Source: Desulfosporosinus sp. (GTDB taxonomy: Bacteria > Bacillota > Desulfitobacteriia > Desulfitobacteriales > Desulfitobacteriaceae). From it: DNA of 34,955 nt. Below, one piece after another: positions 34,641 to 34,955 of the stretch. The position numbers and the translations under genes are program-made. The notes under the pieces were generated by a model, which saw only the letters and a list, made by a program, of their open reading frames with translations, had not been told where the DNA came from and made no database searches. Where the stretch lies: the NCBI GenBank assembly GCA_031292095.1, contig JARLHU010000147.1:1-34955 (forward strand), read 5' to 3'. Each line of letters starts with the position of its first letter. Within the stretch, counting starts at the first letter, position 1.

Positions 34641-34955
34641 TTGGCAAATTCTCTTGGACGTCATGTGTTGGCTGAAATTTATGGGTGTAGTTTCGACATT
34701 TTAAACGATCGTGAAAAAGTCGAAATGCTGATGGTCAATGCAGCTTTGGAGGCTGGTGCCGAGGTACGTGAGGTAGTTTTTCATAAGTTTAGTCCTCAAG
34801 GGGTGAGTGGTGTCGTCGTAATTTCTGAATCGCACCTTGCCATCCACACGTGGCCAGAACTCGGATATGCAGCCGTTGACGTCTTTACTTGCGGGGACCG
34901 TGTCAATCCCTGGGATGCCTGTAACTATTTAACGGATCATTTCAAAGCAGGTCAT
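34641..34955 (+). CDS. speD: S-adenosylmethionine decarboxylase proenzyme (partial, cut by window end)
   Basis: The 105 visible codons match the short bacterial SpeD/Spe[38 protein letters not shown] and [13 protein letters not shown]. Self-cleavage should occur between Glu63 and Ser64, making the pyruvoyl group; His69 and Cys84 are the expected catalytic partners. It makes decarboxylated AdoMet for spermidine synthesis. The start is a TTG with GGGGG about 12 bases upstream, and no ATG occurs before the conserved LGRHV. A promoter and a possible attenuator precede it. Only the 3' end is missing. Confidence 0.93.
   Translation, partial: MANSLGRHVLAEIYGCSFDILNDREKVEMLMVNAALEAGAEVREVVFHKFSPQGVSGVVVISESHLAIHTWPELGYAAVDVFTCGDRVNPWDACNYLTDHFKAGH

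Noticed and set aside
34519..34704. 61-codon ORF before speD
   Set aside because: It overlaps the promoter and leader and continues over speD in another frame, with no ribosome site.

Overview
The window reads as chromosomal DNA of a low-to-mid GC anaerobic Firmicute, most likely a sulfate reducer or relative in the Peptococcaceae (Desulfosporosinus/Desulfitobacterium type). The reasons are Firmicute-style Shine-Dalgarno sites with many TTG/GTG starts, a Desulfovibrio-type molybdenum aldehyde oxidoreductase, a group 4 membrane hydrogenase, Ter stress genes and several sigma-54 promoters. The genus is inferred from gene content alone. I saw no rRNA, tRNA, CRISPR array or transposase gene.

Layout. 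(1) 128-952: an L,D-transpeptidase whose signal peptide looks frameshifted. (2) 1204-7998: a Ter (tellurium/stress) operon. It has a biosynthetic part (CitE-like lyase, PRTase-TRSP, StiP-type PRTase-PELOTA, HAD phosphatase), a possible unannotated 54-aa protein, TerC and two TerD proteins, and ends at a strong terminator. (3) 8436-15575: a six-gene hydrogenase-4-like complex (hyfB, C, E, F, G, I), closed by a terminator at 15582-15605 that also serves the convergent gene. (4) 15664-18838, minus strand: a sigma-54 activator and a molybdopterin-binding MoeA/MoaB-domain protein. (5) 19340-22066: mop, the single-chain aldehyde oxidoreductase, behind a clear -24/-12 promoter. (6) 22075-22579: a roughly 505-bp element with 29-bp perfect terminal inverted repeats and no gene. 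(7) 22604-32035: a nine-gene cluster (flavin/Fe-S/CCG oxidoreductase, zinc-ribbon redox protein, C_GCAxxG_C_C protein, methyltransferase, radical SAM protein, AMP-dependent ligase, MobA-like/HD fusion, XdhC, histidine phosphatase). It resembles the set beside mop in Desulfovibrio vulgaris (DVU1551-DVU1559, from memory). (8) 32142-34210: a DUF4242 protein and an iron alcohol dehydrogenase, each with its own -24/-12 promoter. (9) 34641 to the right edge: speD (AdoMet decarboxylase), cut by the window, behind a sigma-A promoter and a possible attenuator.

How it fits together. Regions 4-8 look like one alcohol/aldehyde oxidation regulon. The alcohol dehydrogenase makes aldehyde and Mop oxidises it to the acid. 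XdhC, the MobA-like enzyme and the molybdopterin-binding protein probably service the Mo cofactor. The sigma-54 activator is the obvious candidate regulator of the three -24/-12 promoters, and TGTTCC-type dyads lie near its own gene and upstream of adh. The least understood part is the nine-gene cluster beside mop, whose chemistry is not evident from sequence. The window also carries four families of small repeats, including a fossil copy of the adh start in the mop leader.
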